This document shows positions 36,101-48,466 of a DNA stretch of 64,000 nucleotides, one piece after another. The notes beneath the pieces were generated by a model that saw only the letters and a program-made list of their open reading frames with translations, was not told where the DNA came from and made no database searches. The DNA is taken from the NCBI GenBank assembly GCA_021307315.1, contig JAJSPD010000001.1:744001-808000 (forward strand), in the 5' to 3' direction. Every line of letters begins with the position of its first letter. Positions within the stretch are counted from its first letter, which is position 1. The translations under genes and the position numbers were made by a program. The DNA comes from Bisporella sp. PMI_857 (lineage: Eukaryota; Ascomycota; Leotiomycetes; Helotiales; Helotiaceae).

Positions 36101-36774
36101 TGTTTGCGCTTGCGTCCTGTAGTTACAGCTACCGTTGAGCCCTTATCATTGTTTTCCTTATCGCTGGGAGAACCACTACCATCCTGTGTTAACGTAGCTG
36201 GATGATGAGCGATTTCCCCTGTGGCAGCCTTTTCTTCTATAATCCTTTTCACTCTTTCTTCTTCGCGCTCGAGTTCTCTTGCGGCCATAATCTCTCGATA
36301 GGTTTCTCCTTCGGCGACTCCATTTTTTGTATTGAAAGCATCCGCTCTTGTAGGCGTTAGGACGCGGTCTAGTCGGCGCATTTGGTAATCGGTCTCACGA
36401 TCAGAAATTCGTGCACTCTTCTCTCTACCTAGAAGTATATCCTCTTCTTCCACACCCGCGCCCCGGCTGAACTCGTTGATTTGGCTTGAAGTCGCAGTGT
36501 ATGTATTTATCAGCCTTCTAGTATTGTCCGCACCTTCCATATCATCATCTTCATCTTCGCCTGCTACAGAAATGGACGTATTGTAGCCGGCAAACTTATC
36601 GCCGCCATCTCTGTCGTAAAGGGTGGTGTCGAAGCTCTCAGTCAGGGAAGCCTTGGTGGAGACATCAGTTCGTTGACTAGATGGGTCAAACGTTTTTGAT
36701 CCCTTCTTACCGGCAGAAGCGGCATTTCGCTCAGCCTGAAGTTTCCTTATCGTCTCAAAGTCGGAGTCAGACAT
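33115..36774 (-). CDS. HSH155: U2 snRNP splicing factor SF3b subunit 1 (SF3B1 / Hsh155)
   Basis: HEAT-repeat scaffold of SF3b that clamps the U2-branch-site duplex during spliceosome assembly. Single exon, 1219 aa, start [19 protein letters not shown]; an open frame continues upstream to 36903 but the family start is here. The N-terminal ~400 residues are disordered with three Arg-Trp motifs ([26 protein letters not shown]) like the U2AF-ligand motifs of human SF3B1, and a [20 protein letters not shown] segment matching the p14-binding part. The rest is HEAT repeats, extremely conserved: [86 protein letters not shown]. Lysines matching human K666 (HTGxK) and K700 (xKVRT) are present. Absence of introns in this essential splicing gene is notable. 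Identification is certain. Confidence 0.98.
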   Translation of the reverse strand: MSDSDFETIRKLQAERNAASAGKKGSKTFDPSSQRTDVSTKASLTESFDTTLYDRDGGDKFAGYNTSISVAGEDEDDDMEGADNTRRLINTYTATSSQINEFSRGAGVEEEDILLGREKSARISDRETDYQMRRLDRVLTPTRADAFNTKNGVAEGETYREIMAARELEREEERVKRIIEEKAATGEIAHHPATLTQDGSGSPSDKENNDKGSTVAVTTGRKRKQRWDVGSESTTEAVQPADSKVKRSRWDQTPAIGGPAVDETPRRRSRWDQAPAATPMGNQGLVTPLHPSQIGGPVMPTAFGTDISARNAPLSDEELDMMLPSEGYKILDPPPGYAPIRAISQKLMATPAPSTGFMMQDPDSGRTFGKQLPTEIPGVGDLAFFRAEDMAYFGKLTDGSDENTMSVEELKERKIMRLLLKVKNGTPPMRKTALRQITDNARQFGAGPLFNQILPLLMEKTLEDQERHLLVKVIDRVLYKLDDLVRPYVHKILVVIEPLLIDQDYYARVEGREIISNLSKAAGLAHMISTMRPDIDHVDEYVRNTTARAFAVVASALGIPTMLPFLRAVCRSKKSWMARHTGCKIIQQIPILMGCAVLPHLKGLVDCIGGNLNDDQTKVRTVTSLAIAALAEAANPYGIESFDEILNPLWTGARKQRGKGLAGFLKAVGYIIPLMDEEYANYYTSQIMEILLREFSSPDEEMKKVVLKVVSQCAGTEGVTAGYLKEQVLDEFFKSFWVRRMALDKRNYRQVVETTVDLGQKVGVGEIVERIVNNLKDESEAYRKMTVETVEKVIASLGAADISERLEERLIDGILHSFQEQSVEDIIMLNGFGTVVNALGTRCKPYLPQIVSTILWRLNNKSATVRQQAADLISRIAMVMKQCGEDALMGKLGIVLYEYLGEEYPEVLGSILGALRSIVTVVGISQMQPPIKDLLPRLTPILRNRHEKVQENTIDLVGRIADRGPESVNAREWMRICFELLDMLKAHKKGIRRAANNTFGFIAKAIGPQDVLATLLNNLRVQERQSRVCTAVAIGIVAETCAPFTVLPALMNEYRVPELNVQNGVLKSLSFLFEYIGEMAKDYVYAVTPLLEDALIDRDQVHRQTAASVVKHVALGVVGLGCEDAMLHLLNLLYPNLFETSPHVIDRIIEAIDAIRMAVGPGLTMNYVWAGLFHPARKVRQPYWSLYNCCYVGAADSMVPYYPNLDDEKMDRPELSIVI

Positions 36775-37645
36775 GGTTGCTGGTGATCGGCCGTCTTTGG
36801 GTGAGGTTGTAACATTTTGGTCTGGTTTGTAATTTCGAGGACTGGGGAAAACATGCTCACGCCAAGCCATGTCAATCACGTGATAAAATGATATTATTAA
36901 CAAACCGTGAACTTAAATCTTCTGATAGTCAATATGCATGTCAACATGATGTATAGAACATAGTTCGGAGAGAAGAGGAATAATTGTTAACATTAAGAAA
37001 ACCAAAAAGTATTCCATCTTGTTCTACATCAATTCATTGGAGCTCCAAGCCACTTTCCCCAGGTGTACTGCGCCACACCTAGCAGATGATCATAAACGAG
37101 GCACTCTCAATGCTTCTTCATCAAGACTTGAGTTAGTAAGTAGTTCCAGGTATATATGTCTACTCTACGACCAAAGGAGCTGAGATTTTAGCGTTTGATG
37201 AAAAATATTGATATTAAGGTTACTTTCACTTTCATGATATGCCGTTTTGTGCTAAAACCAAACCATTGATCCTTTTGCCAGAGGATGAAGCCGAGAGGGC
37301 AAAATAGCTTAGAAGACAAAGGCATAGAGAGAAGATGGAGAGGAAGAGGAATAAATTCGAAGACATCCACGAATAATAGATCATGCCAGGGACGCATCAA
37401 GACCCAGTTCTCACGCTAATTGCTCAACAGCATCCTAACTCCTCTAGAGGGGTCTACATACATTTCTACAAAAAAAGACAATGATAGCATCGGTTGGTGG
37501 AGAATGGTTTCCATAGCGGCATGAATTTACTTTTATTCCCTTGGGTGGGCTCGACTTCTAGGTAAATTTTTAGTGTGGTATACACAAGAGACAGTGCTGT
37601 GCGGCGTAACGGATTACATGATATGTCATTAGGGGTTTCTGTTCT
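36775..37645. other. Intergenic, SF3B1 promoter and ARC35 3' region
   Basis: 871 bp between tandem minus-strand genes. AT-rich with no supported gene. It should hold the SF3B1 promoter. Confidence 0.5.
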
Positions 37646-38707
37646 TCAGCTTCCCTGCTTAAATGTACGCCCACTTGCAGTCTTTCGTTCCTTTTCTTCG
37701 TTCTCTGGGCGTGCTCTCCGGAGAACCTGCAGGAAATCGGCTGTGCGTCTACGCATTCTAGAGTGGATGTATGCCTGTGATTGTTAGTACAATAACCGAA
37801 CACTGAAATCCATTATCTCTTACTTTCGAAGCTTTTATATGATAATGGAAGTAATCGCGGAAAGTCTGGATATGAGAGATGACTTCGACTCGGCGTTGCT
37901 GAGTCAAGTGTCTAGGGAAAAGGACTATAAAGGTCAGTTTCAGCATCTCACTTGATAAATAATTGGACCTACCAAATGTAACATAGCCAATTTCACCATT
38001 TCCAGAATCTTTGACGCCTGGTACTCCCTGAAGCTCAAGTGGAGGATCAGTTCTGAACAAAACCTGCGGTGCATTCTGGATGGCTCTCCTCCGTGCATCT
38101 ACGAATTCCTGGATGAAGACCTTGCCAAAGACTCTGTCTGTTTCTTCTCGGAATATAGTGCTGAAGATCACGGTTACTCTGTCGTGGCTAGCCTTAATGT
38201 ATATGGCCTCCTCATCGCGGTAGTGAATAGCCATCACCTTTCCACCTTCCCTTACACCCTGTGGAGCTTCTTCCGATGTAAACTTTGAAGCCTCCTCTTG
38301 TAATGTGTGAAATTCATCAAACGCATGTTCAAAGGGGGCTGCCATTGCATTGCGCTTTAGAAGTGCGACTTTGTGAATTAGTTCATCTCGGGCGTCTAGA
38401 TCGCGAATTGTTAGTATTTTCCTATAATATGTATCAATGAAACGTCACCTTTATCAGCTGGTAAGTTATCTAGATCAATCTGGACGGAAAAATTGTAGCC
38501 ATTTTCTGGTTCGACGATATATTGGCCATATTCGCGCTCAAGTACTTTCTGTGCACCATAATTCACAAGTTCATCATAGCATTTAACTTGAATAGACACC
38601 AGTATCTTTGATTTCGATTCAGGAGTCGATATATGGAAGGTTACGCCATCAAAGTCGGAGACAATTTGGTCAATGTTAACAGCAGATGCTCTAGACAAGT
38701 CAGACAT
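37646..38707 (-). CDS. ARC35: Arp2/3 complex subunit 2 (ARPC2 / Arc35, 34 kDa)
   Basis: Core subunit of the Arp2/3 actin-nucleation complex, contacting the mother filament; used in endocytic actin patches. Exons 38449-38707, 37973-38395, 37824-37924, 37646-37774 give 303 aa with consistent phases; introns are 53, 48 and 49 nt. Family marks: VNIDQIVSDFDGVTFHIS near the N-terminus; RDELIHKVALLKRNAMAAPF; REGGKVMAIHYRDEEAIYIK; DRVTVIFSTIFREETDRVFG; GYVTFVLFPRH formed across the second junction; HIQTFRDYFHYHIKASKAYI across the third; and the C-terminal HSRMRRRTADFLQVLRRARP ending in a basic tail. Length matches the family (about 300). It is divergent from UTP12. Confidence 0.95.
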
Positions 38708-39053
38708 GCGCGTAGTGGTGGCTTTTTACTGACCCGGAGAATCGCTCAGTCAGTATTGACTGGATTAAAACGTTATGGTAATCCAGATGCAGCATCTTGA
38801 GATTGATTTGTGAGCCTCTGCAAGTTGTTAAAGCTGTCTTTGCATGCAATTACGCACGTTGAACTCAGGCACAGATGAAATGGAAGGCTGACGTTGAAAG
38901 GCTCCGTGGTGGGGGATAATCTGTGCTAGGCTATAAGTAAACTAGCGTTTACTCGTTGATAAGCCGATAAGGCGGTTTTGTGCAGCAAAAAAACTACTTT
39001 TGTGAGCAGGTTATAACGGATTTAAGCAACATTGTTTGTGCCAGCATGCGAAG
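38708..39053. promoter_or_regulatory. Shared divergent promoter, ARC35 / UTP12
   Basis: 346 bp between opposite AUGs. No open frame. I looked for PAC- or RRPE-like ribosome-biogenesis motifs and did not see a clear copy. Confidence 0.5.
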
Positions 39054-42000
39054 ATGGTCAAGTCGTATTTGTATGTATATTGCCAACGCATATATGCAAT
39101 TGCTAATACCCGTGATCCAATAGGAAATATGAGCAAACGAGGACATTCGGGCTCATCACTTCAACTTCGTCCAATGTTGTTTGGACCGCGGATTCGAGTC
39201 GTACTGGTTCTGGACGAGCTGTTACATCTGCCAATGAGGAGGTATTATGTTGGGACTTAAAAAAGGCAGAGCTTCTCAGTAGATGGAAAGATCCGAAATG
39301 TAAATATCAGGTCACTGCTATCGCGCAGAGCATAACAGATCCTGATATATTTGCTGTCGGATACGAAGATGGCAGCATTAGATTATGGGATTCAAAAATC
39401 GCCACAGTAATCGTCATGTTCAATGGCCATCGTGCGGCAATCACCATTCTTACCTTCGATAAGTCAGGGGTACGCCTAGCTAGTGGATCGAAGGATACAG
39501 ACTTGATAGTATGGGATCTGGTTCAGGAAAGAGGGGAGTTTCTTCTTAGGGGACATAAGGACCAGATCACTGGCTTGTATTTCCTAGAGCCTGAAGCTCC
39601 GAAGGTTGCTGAAGAAGATGGGGAAATACATTCTGATAGTGCTGGCCCTTTTGGTACCTCGGAGGGCTTTCTTTTGAGCACCGGGAAAGATGCGCTGATT
39701 AAGGTGTGGGACCTAGCATCGAAACATTGTATTGAGACCCACGTTGCTCAGACTAACGGCGAATGTTGGGCCTTGGGATTGGCACCTGATGGCAGTGGCT
39801 GCATAACCGCAGGCAATGATGGCGAGCTCAAGGTGTGGTCTATAGACACGTCAGGTTTATATACGTTTTCAACGCAGGTCAATAATAGCGGAGATTCTAA
39901 ATTTGTACACGATCGAGGTGTGGTACATCGCCAAGGCAAAGACAAGGCTCTCGAGATTAGGTTTCATCCTAAACAAGATTACTTCGCTGTTCATGGGTCT
40001 GAAAAAGCGATCGAGATATGGAGGATTCGTTCAGAAGCCGAGGTCAAGAGGTCATTAATACGAAAACGCAAGAGGCGACGAGAGAAGCAGGGGCACACAG
40101 CTGGCAATGTGGATGGGGATTTCATGGATCAGGACGAAAAGACCGAGGACATATCAAGTACTGAGATTACAGATTTCTTCGTACCGTACGTGATAGTAAG
40201 GACGAAAGGAAAGGTCCGTTCGGTGGATTGGGTGCGAACCAGAAGCTCCAAGTCGATACAATTGCTTGCTGCCACGAATGACAATCAACTCGAAGTCTAC
40301 AATCTAGAGACAAAAGACAAGAGCAAGAAAACAAGAAGTGACGAAGTACCTGTATACGAGAGAAGCCTAGCGATTGAGGTTCAAGGCCATAGAGCCGATA
40401 TACGTGCTCTGGCCCTGAGTTTAGATGATAGAATGCTAGCATCTGCCTCCAATGGCAGTCTTAAGGTCTGGAACGTGCGGACTAGAAGCTGCATACGAAG
40501 TTTTGACTGTGGCTACGCATTATGTTGTGCTTTCTTGCCAGGTGACAAGATCGTGGTTGTTGGCACCAAGTCCGGAGAGCTGGAGCTGTTTGATGTCGCC
40601 TCATCCACGTTGATCGACACCGTTAAGGCGCATGAGGGTGCTGTATGGTCGTTGCAGGTCCATCCTGATGGCCGTTCTCTAGTATCAGGAAGCGCAGACC
40701 AACTGGCCAAATTTTGGGATTTCAAAATTGTGCAAGAAGATATTCCTGGCACAAAGCGGACCACGCCACGGCTACGTTTGGTTCCCGGGAAACAGGCACT
40801 GAAGGTTAGTGAACAAATCCTGTGTGTCCGCTTTTCACCAGACGCCAAGTTGCTTGCAGTGGCTCTGTTAGACCACACGGTGAAGGTATTCTTTGTTGAT
40901 TCTTTAAAATTATATCTGAATCTCTACGGCCATAAGCTACCTGTCCTAAGTATGGACATATCCTTTGACAGCAAAAGGATAGTGACTTGCTCTGCGGACA
41001 AGAATATCCGATTGTGGGGTCTTGATCATGGTGACTGTCAAAAGGCATTTTTTGGCCATCAAGACACTATCCTCCAAGTAGCCTTTGTGCCGCATAATCA
41101 GGATGGCAATGGTCACCACTTTTTCAGTGCAAGCAAGGACCGAATGATCAAGTACTGGGATGGTGATAAATTCGAGCAAATCCAACGACTAGATGGTCAC
41201 CATGGCGAGGTTTGGGCTCTTGCTGTGAGTCGGACTGGCAACTTCATTGTGAGTGCAAGCTTTGACAAGAGCATCCGAGTATGGGAACAGACCGACGAAC
41301 AAATCTTCCTTGAAGAAGAGAGGGATAAGGAATTGGAAGAGCTCTACGAAAGTACTCTGACTACCTCTCTCGAGCAGGATCTCGATAAAGAGGCAGAAGT
41401 TGGAGACCCAGGAAAACAAACCGTTGAAACACTCATGGCTGGAGAAAAGATCGCCGAGGCTTTAGAAATTGGTATGGCCGATCTTGAGGTAGTCAGAGAG
41501 TGGGAAGTAGCAAAAGCTACACAGCCGAATATTGCTCCGCCGGCTCGCAACCCGTTGTTTATGGCCCTTGGCGGCATCAGCGCAGAAACACACGTTTTGA
41601 GTGTACTGCAACGGATCCAAGCCGCCGCACTCCAAGACGCTTTGCTTGTGCTCTCCTTCTCGATGATTCCGGCACTCTTTACGTTCCTGGATATCTTCGC
41701 CACAAGATCAATGAATATCCCATTGACTTGCCGTATACTGTTCTTTATGATGAAGATCCACCATCGGCAGCTCGTCTCGAGCAAGACGATGCGGCCGATG
41801 CTTAGCGACATAAGGGTGAGTTTAGCCCTTATTCTCTGTATAGGTCGAATCTATAGCTATGTTCCGCTTTCCAAATGATGACAAAACTAATGGAATATTC
41901 TTAGGCACATTTACGGCAATCGCTTAACAAGCAGAAGAATGAGATGGGATTCAATCTGGCAGCACTGCGCATTATAAATGCGAAGGTAAAGGTCAGCGAA

Positions 42001-42078
42001 ACCAAGGATTATATCGACGAGACATGGGATGATGGAGAAAAGAGCACACGTAAACGTGGTTTTGTTCAAGTAGCATAG
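39054..42078 (+). CDS. DIP2: U3 snoRNP / SSU processome WD40 protein Utp12 (Dip2)
   Basis: Subunit of the UTP-B complex of the small-subunit processome, needed for pre-18S rRNA processing in the nucleolus (human WDR3). Exons 39054-39070 (17 nt), 39124-41815, 41905-42078 give 960 aa. Joined N-terminus: MVKSYLKYEQTRTFGLITST, the usual Utp12 start. Two arrays of WD repeats follow (for example LASGSKDTDLIVWDL, LASASNGSLKVWNV, LVSGSADQLAKFWDF, IVTCSADKNIRLWGLDHGDC, SASKDRMIKYWDGD, IVSASFDKSIRVWEQTDEQI). A basic low-complexity linker (RKRKRRREKQG) interrupts the first array. The C-terminal helical Utp12 domain runs from about residue 750 (NPLFMALGGISAETHVLSVL) to RQSLNKQKNEMGFNLAALRI. Yeast Dip2 has 943 aa. 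Identification is secure; the tiny first exon is set by the AUG and splice phase. Confidence 0.96.
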
Positions 42079-42474
42079 ATATGAATCCAAGACATGAAGA
42101 TCAGCACTGTTTCCTCTGGCTGCTTTGTATGATATCGAGAGGCTAATATGTCAGGGACGTGGTAAACGCGTCTACAAAATAACTCGACGAACTTGGAGCC
42201 GAATCTTTAGGAATGTGTGTTTGAGATGGTGCTTGTTCAATAGTATTAACGAAACGTAACAAATTCAATTCTAAAGATGACAATCGGTTAGCTCTCATTT
42301 CCTTCGGTTCCTGACGGCAGGGGGTTGGTATCTTGGCAGTGAATCAGTGTATGCGCTGCCTCGGCACGACGGTATCGGTAAGTGCAACCTGAACCTAATA
42401 ATCCAAAACAGCAGCACGGTCGAGATGCCAATCTTCATAGCACACGACGCTCACTTAAGTCTACAATATATACA
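42079..42474. other. Intergenic, UTP12 3' end and APH-like gene promoter
   Basis: 396 bp between tandem plus-strand genes. The APH frame is open upstream from 42382 but has no in-frame AUG before 42475. No other feature seen. Confidence 0.45.
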
Positions 42475-43728
42475 ATGGCGGGTGTCGTAAGACAACCTAT
42501 CGATGTTAAGGCGCTAGAGCGATATATCGCTCTGAATGTTCCGGAGATTAAAACTCCCATTGACCTTAAACAGGTGCTGCTCCTGAACCTTTGCGCATGG
42601 GAAAACTCTAATGAAGCTTGTAGTTCGGATTCGGTCAATCAAATCCTACGTATCAGATAACAGCCAGCGATGGGGTGAAATTTGTCATGCGAAAGAAGCC
42701 TCCGGGAAAGCTGGTATCGAAGACGGCGCATCAGGTCGAGCGAGAGTATCAGGTCATCCACGCATTATCAGACACCGATGTCCCTGTGCCGAAAGCATAT
42801 TGCCTCTGCGAAGATGAAAGTATAGTTGGGACGGCGTTCTATATCATGGAGTTTTTAGATGGGAGAATTATCGAGGATGCAGCCTTGCCTGATGTTTCCC
42901 CTGCAGATAGAACAGAGATGTCAGTATTTACTCTCAGCATGGTAGACGCTGGACCTAACAGAGTATTCAGGTGGCATGATGTGATACGAACGTTAGCTAA
43001 GCTTCATCGAGTTGTTCCAAGGGATATTGGTCTGGAGAACTATGGTCGGCCAACCGGCTTTTACGACCGCCAGGTCAAGACATGGACCACCATACAAAAA
43101 GCCCAAGCAGAAACCATTGATATCGAGTCGAAAGTACCTGTAGGAGAAATACCGCACGTCCAAGAGATCCTGGATTTTTTCAAAGACAAGAAGCTACAGC
43201 CCAAGGATAGAGGCACTCCAATACATGGTGACTATAAAATCGACAACCTAGTTTTCCATAAAACAGAACCTAGGGTCATTGGTATTTTAGAGTAAGTGGT
43301 CTTATCTGTTTTAGATATGCCAGCATGCTAATCAAAGCCAAAGTTGGGAAATGTCCACCATTGGACACCCTCTCTCCGACCTCACCAACCTCCTCACTCC
43401 GTACAACATGGCCAAGGATGCCACCTATCCCCAGCTCGCCGCTTTCCAGGAAGGTGTAACTCCTGGCCTCCCCACCAAAGAACAGCTCGTAAAATGGTAC
43501 AGCGAAGTTGCCGGCTGGGATCCCAGTCCAGATCTCACATGGGGCCTTGCATTTCACTTCTTCCGCGCGACGGCCATTTACCAAGGCATTGCGGCGCGAT
43601 ATGCCGTTAGGCAGGCGAGCAGCGAGAAAGCAAAGTTCAATGGGGAATTGCGGATTCCGATGGGGAAGCTGGCTTGGGAATGTTTGCAGAAGGCGAGAGA
43701 TCAGGCGAGAGATAAAGCTAAGCTGTAG
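42475..43728 (+). CDS. Phosphotransferase-family protein (APH / ACAD10-11 kinase-domain type)
   Basis: Kinase-like fold of the aminoglycoside-phosphotransferase family; the closest named relatives are the N-terminal domains of ACAD10/ACAD11. Exons 42475-42573, 42624-43291, 43344-43728 give 383 aa. Motifs: [12 protein letters not shown] glycine-rich strand after the first junction; [11 protein letters not shown] with the ATP-site lysine; [11 protein letters not shown]; a [20 protein letters not shown] hinge; the catalytic [11 protein letters not shown] (Brenner-type HxDxxxxN); and [16 protein letters not shown], whose metal-binding Asp is completed across the second junction. The C-terminus is helical and ends in a charged tail. 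Bacterial antibiotic resistance is not implied; the natural substrate in fungi is unknown, and 4-hydroxyacyl-CoA phosphorylation, reported for ACAD10/11 in animals, is only a lead. Confidence 0.85.
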
Positions 43729-44320
43729 AAATATCAAATAGGAGTAATGAAATGCCGTCCTGTCATGTTATTAATGTAGATCCCGGTCATTTGAAGAAAA
43801 GGGTGATAATACTTGAAGCATCTATGTAGGCAGATTGGTCCTGAATTGAAGCACTCTAGAGAATGTTGGGTTGCAGTAACCTCTTGACCCCTTATACAGC
43901 ACTTTATGATCTCCCTCAAGACTACTTACCGTGGCGGTGGAAGCCATATAGTCCTTGCTAAACTTGACTTTCATGTCGGCCCATTCTCAAGTTACCATAT
44001 CTGGTGATCCAAACACTGCTCGACCACGGCCCATTCCATGCCGGTGGCCCTGTTGGTTGACATATTTGTGGTTCCAATAGACAGACACAACACGGGGTAA
44101 ATGGCTTAGTAGTAACATGATCATATTTGGTAAAGAAAAGGAGCCCGCTCAACATGAACTAGAGCCTTTCTGGGGCTCGCTACCCTTTCTTCGCTCAAGA
44201 AGTTTCTGCATAACAACTTCAACCTCAGAGCACAGGCATCATTGATATTTGATTCAAACCAGCGTTATTACAGCTATACAATCCTGTCTGCCCTCTTCCA
44301 TCTCTATGACGCGATACGAA
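43729..44320. other. Intergenic, convergent 3' ends
   Basis: 592 bp between two convergent stops. Only chance-length open frames; nothing else recognised. Confidence 0.45.
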
Positions 44321-47300
44321 TCATGATTGATCTACAACTTCCATAACTTTTCCCACGAAACCCTCCAAGCCAGCAATTCCCTTCTCGCCTCGCTCAGATC
44401 CAGAATACAAGCCCAGCCCGCCACCAGGCATAACCAATACCTGAGATCCTAGCTCTATCCACTCTCTGTTATTCAAAAGCTCAAACGTAACATTAGTAAT
44501 TCCGTCTGATCCAAAAATTAATGGCGCCGGTTCAGGAGGCTCTTCGTCCACATCATCGAGACCAAAAACATTATCCGCGTCATCAGTTGTTACTGAACTT
44601 GTTCTATCAATTTCTGCATGCGGCTCAAGCCGTAACACTTTTGCCGTTGCCCGAACACTTGCTGGGATAGGGCTATTAGCGTATGTCTCCTTGCCTTCGC
44701 GATGGAACAACTCACCAATGTAGACAACAACTAGACTACCAGGACTAACAGAATTGATATCACCATCGTCAAAACAGGCACTGAACCCTGTTGCAGCCTG
44801 TAACCCTGTTTCGACCATATGCCGACCTGGAATTGCTACTATCATTCCCTTTTTCAATCGAGAGAACAAAGCTTTTTCATTCGTGGAGTCGAACACCAAA
44901 CCAATAGTTCCAACTTGGCCAGGGTACAACATATGAACAGGAAGTCGTAGATTCCGACTAGCAAATGAAGGTTAGCCATTATTACCCTTATACTTAGCTT
45001 TTTGGTAGAAATCTGTTAATTATGACTTATACCATAGTATTGAAGGTGAAGTAATAATTCATAAAGACTGATCACATACATGCTTGTAATAGTAGCATTG
45101 TGCCATTCCCCTTTCGCGACCGAGGCAGCTATGGTGTTGCGTGAATTCATACGAGTCAGGTCTACTGTAGAAGGGTGAAAGAGAGTACTCCCGATGCTTG
45201 TTGGTGATATATGGAAGCCAGGCTCATATTGAGAGTCGATTTCTTCCTCCATCGTCGGAAAAGGACCAATAACAACAGTACTACCTGTCAAACACATTTA
45301 GTAGGCTACCATATGTGGCATTTCCGTTGAAGAGTCATGCTCTATCAAAAGTCAGACAAGGCATACCTATTGAAAATGTACCAAAACGTGAATGACCAGC
45401 AACCACAAGTTTCTTGGCAAAGACGTCTTCGATATGAAATAGACAAGTCGGTTGTTCTGGATTCAGAGCCGGCCCAGTGTAATCATGAGCGGTTGGTGCT
45501 GCTGGCACTGGCAGATACTGTAAGAGACAGTGAAGCATAGGAATGCCTCTGCCTTTGGAGGCGCTTGTTAAAATTATCGGAACGATTGACGTAAGGCTAT
45601 CTGCTTCCTGTAATGTGCTCACCATCTTCTTCATCCTCTCAACGTCACAATCTTGGATATGCCCTAATTGTGAGCCAGCCACAGACTTGTTTTGGTCTGG
45701 AGGAAGAACATATGGAACTCGTCCGGTTGCTTTGATTGCTGATAGGATGTTTGACAGTGTCTGCTTCAAGCTATCCTTGGATGCTAAATCAAGCTTGGTA
45801 ATCACGATTGCGAGTGGTATATCTAGCTTGAGGCAGAGTTCCAAGTGGGCTTTTGTTAGGTCAATCCCAGCACCAGCCTTCTTTCTGGTTAGCTTTGTAT
45901 GTATATATAATAAGCATTCAGCTAAAGACTGTCTGGGGTTCAAAATGCTGTATTGGAAGCAAAATTCAAGGATATTGCTGCAGTACTTCGACTTTCTGTT
46001 CTTTACACGACCGAGATAGAGAGGTTGTTTGGCTTCGACCAAATCCAAACCTCAGGCGGTACTCTAACGCAGAAAGGTTTGTCTAGAGATATGGGACAGT
46101 GTCAAACAAAAGGAGATCTACGAACCGTTCCCAAAATATCCTGAGCAGAGGAAGTTCCACCCAAGTCGCTTGGTGCATTGTTCGCATCATCAGCTGCAAT
46201 ACATAAGAGCGTCCAGTGAGGAGCCCAGCCAATCAAACCTCGAACTGTAGTTCGCCTGTACCTAGGATGGCCAGCAGAATCAGAAACAAGCACGAGCCGA
46301 CCTTGATCTATGGATGCGTGTATATCGTTCCATGATTCAACGTTGCTGGATGCAAAGTTGATGACCTCGCTATTCTTGTAGCCTATAAGGTCTTGGGTAA
46401 CTGAACTAGTAATCCCGGACTCGATTTCGTGTCTGTGTTTAAGAAGGCTGAGCCGACTTTTCCCGCGTCCGTTGTCTAGAACCGATGATGTTAGAGTCCC
46501 TAGCAGACTGGACTTTCCAGAGGTGGTAGGTCCTGTTAGCGTTATCCTTAACTGCTCGACGGAGTCGGAAGGCTTTGAATGAGATTGAAGTTTTGAATCA
46601 ACTTTTTGCTTAGGAGAAACGAGCGGTAGTTGACTATCGGCTATATGCAAATTTTCAAACCTGAGCTGTCCCTGAGATGACAGGTCTGGGATGATCTTTG
46701 CTTCAGCTACCCACAGATCTGCTTGATGCCGTAGGGTTGGGCTTTCACGAGTTGCTCCATTTGAACCGGTGGCCAGGAGCTGCTCTTCATAGTTCCCTGA
46801 ACTACCTTCTGCTGGCTCGTGCCATTCGCAATTTCCAACTAGGACCATCTTCACAACGTCTACCAGACACCCCAAGCTAGCAGCCATAGCACGAAGATTA
46901 CCTAGACTCTCATCCATCTCATCCTTGGTCAATCCTACTAGAGTGCCATCATCGGAAACTCCAATTTCGTACAGAGCACCTTGGCTCTCTTCGAGTCCTG
47001 AAACAAGCCTCGCTGGTCGGGAAGGAGGCTCTAAAGATGATGTAGCCTCTGGTAGCTTAGGAAGAACAAGCTCGCTAGAGTTAGACGAGTGATATGGAGA
47101 TGACTGTTGTAGACGCCAAAGCAATTGGGTACTCAGATGCTCAAGACGGTTCTGCCTTCTTTCACTCGAAGGAGCGATCGCTGGGGATTGATGCTTCTTG
47201 ACGACAACATGTTCATCACTGCTACAATTTTGATCTTGTGTGGTACTAGAGGCCGTATATGTCCTCCTTGGTCTCAAGAGCAAATGCAGCTTGTATTCTA

Positions 47301-47478
47301 TAGGCCCATCTTGAGGCTCTGCCTCCAGACGAGTCCGGCCATAGTCCGCCAGCAAAGAAGGAGGAGTTTCATTCGCCTGGCTACTTGGCTGTGGCGTGGA
47401 CGGCTTTGGAGAATCTGACGGGGTCAACCAGGGCGATGACACCCGTTGCTCCGACTCGAATGTGAATAGAGAAGCCAT
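44321..47478 (-). CDS. GTPBP1/GTPBP2-like translational GTPase
   Basis: GTPase of the elongation-factor superfamily, closest to GTPBP1/2 (linked in animals to mRNA decay and stalled-ribosome rescue). Exons 46126-47478, 45367-45877, 45080-45284, 44321-44957 give 901 aa in frame. The N-terminal ~340 residues are fungal-type and variable, starting MASLFTFESEQRVSSPWLTP. The G domain has GPTTSGKSSLLG (P-loop), DSAGHPRYRRTT (G3), VITKLD (G4) and SASKG (G5). Beta-barrel domains follow, with VIGPFPTMEEE and RLPVHMLYPGQVGTIGL. The first intron is 248 nt, much longer than others here; its acceptor (GAAG at 45878) was chosen because the join reads ILGTAGAGIDLTKAHLEL, as in homologues. Its donor is GTTCGT. 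The frame is open upstream to an ATG at 47676 (66 more codons). The family is confident, the cellular role inferred. Confidence 0.85.
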
Positions 47479-48466
47479 TGATAGCCACCACAATCTTGGT
47501 GTCCGCTGACCACTATTTACACTATCCAGGTGATATATGCCAACATGCAATAACGTTTGAACATTTACGCTTTTCGCTGTATTAGCCTCCGTTTTATGAG
47601 TGAATCTGCCTCTGTATGGAACTGTAGTAATTGTAGAGTCATCTTGGCTGTGGTCGAGTGGTCGGCTCCGGCGCATGTGTTTGTGGAAGTTGAAGAAGGA
47701 TGGGTTGCTTATGCCTTAGGTTGAGAAGACATACTGGTTGTTGAGGTATCGATAAAGTTAGAAATGTTAAGAAAGGAATGGAGGAGTGTCTGTAGGATTT
47801 AAGTAATAGGGTAGAGGAGCCCGGTCCTAGACGTTGCGAAGGATTTCAGGTACAGTCACAACGATTCTGCCGTATTAGAAGTGTTGATCCTTAGACAGGC
47901 AGGTAACGTAACCGGTATGACTCAATAGCAGTGGTTGGGTCATCAGATACCTCACATTGTATTCCAAAAAGGAGCCGTTTTAAAATCACGAAGAAATGTA
48001 TCTTGAAACCTGGGCCCAAAATCAAAGATAACTCGACCAGTAGAGCTACATTACTTGGTGATGAAGATACAGTAATTTGGGGTGCTTGATTGTTGGATGA
48101 ACGCTTGCCCGTTGCTAAATTTAAGCTATCGAAACGGCAGGCGGTGATAAAACCACTCGCTCCAGTGATTATATAATATCTTACTGTATCACGGCTTTGT
48201 CCACTCCTCCCATGCTCCATCAGGACGGGACCTCGTTCTAGCACCCATCCACAGGCTAACTTATCGCCACCTGAGCTATCCTAACTAGCAACCCCACCAC
48301 CGCGCTAACAGGCAGGCATACGAGTATTCTTGGGCGCAGCTGAAACCCCAATTGCCTCCGACCAGTTTCTACTTACTATAATCCACTACTGTAACAAAGA
48401 CTTGAATTCTTCGTCTTCCAACATACACAATTGTCTGCATATATTCAGTTAGATACCATCTGCATT
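47479..48466. promoter_or_regulatory. Divergent promoter region, GTPBP1-like / SEC9
   Basis: 988 bp between opposite AUGs. A 117-codon open frame on the minus strand (47891-48244) shows no recognisable family and looks incidental. Otherwise no gene seen. Confidence 0.45.

Noticed and set aside
47891..48244. 117-codon minus-strand open frame between the GTPase and SEC9
   Set aside because: No recognisable motif, sits in a shared promoter, and the amino-acid pattern looks incidental.
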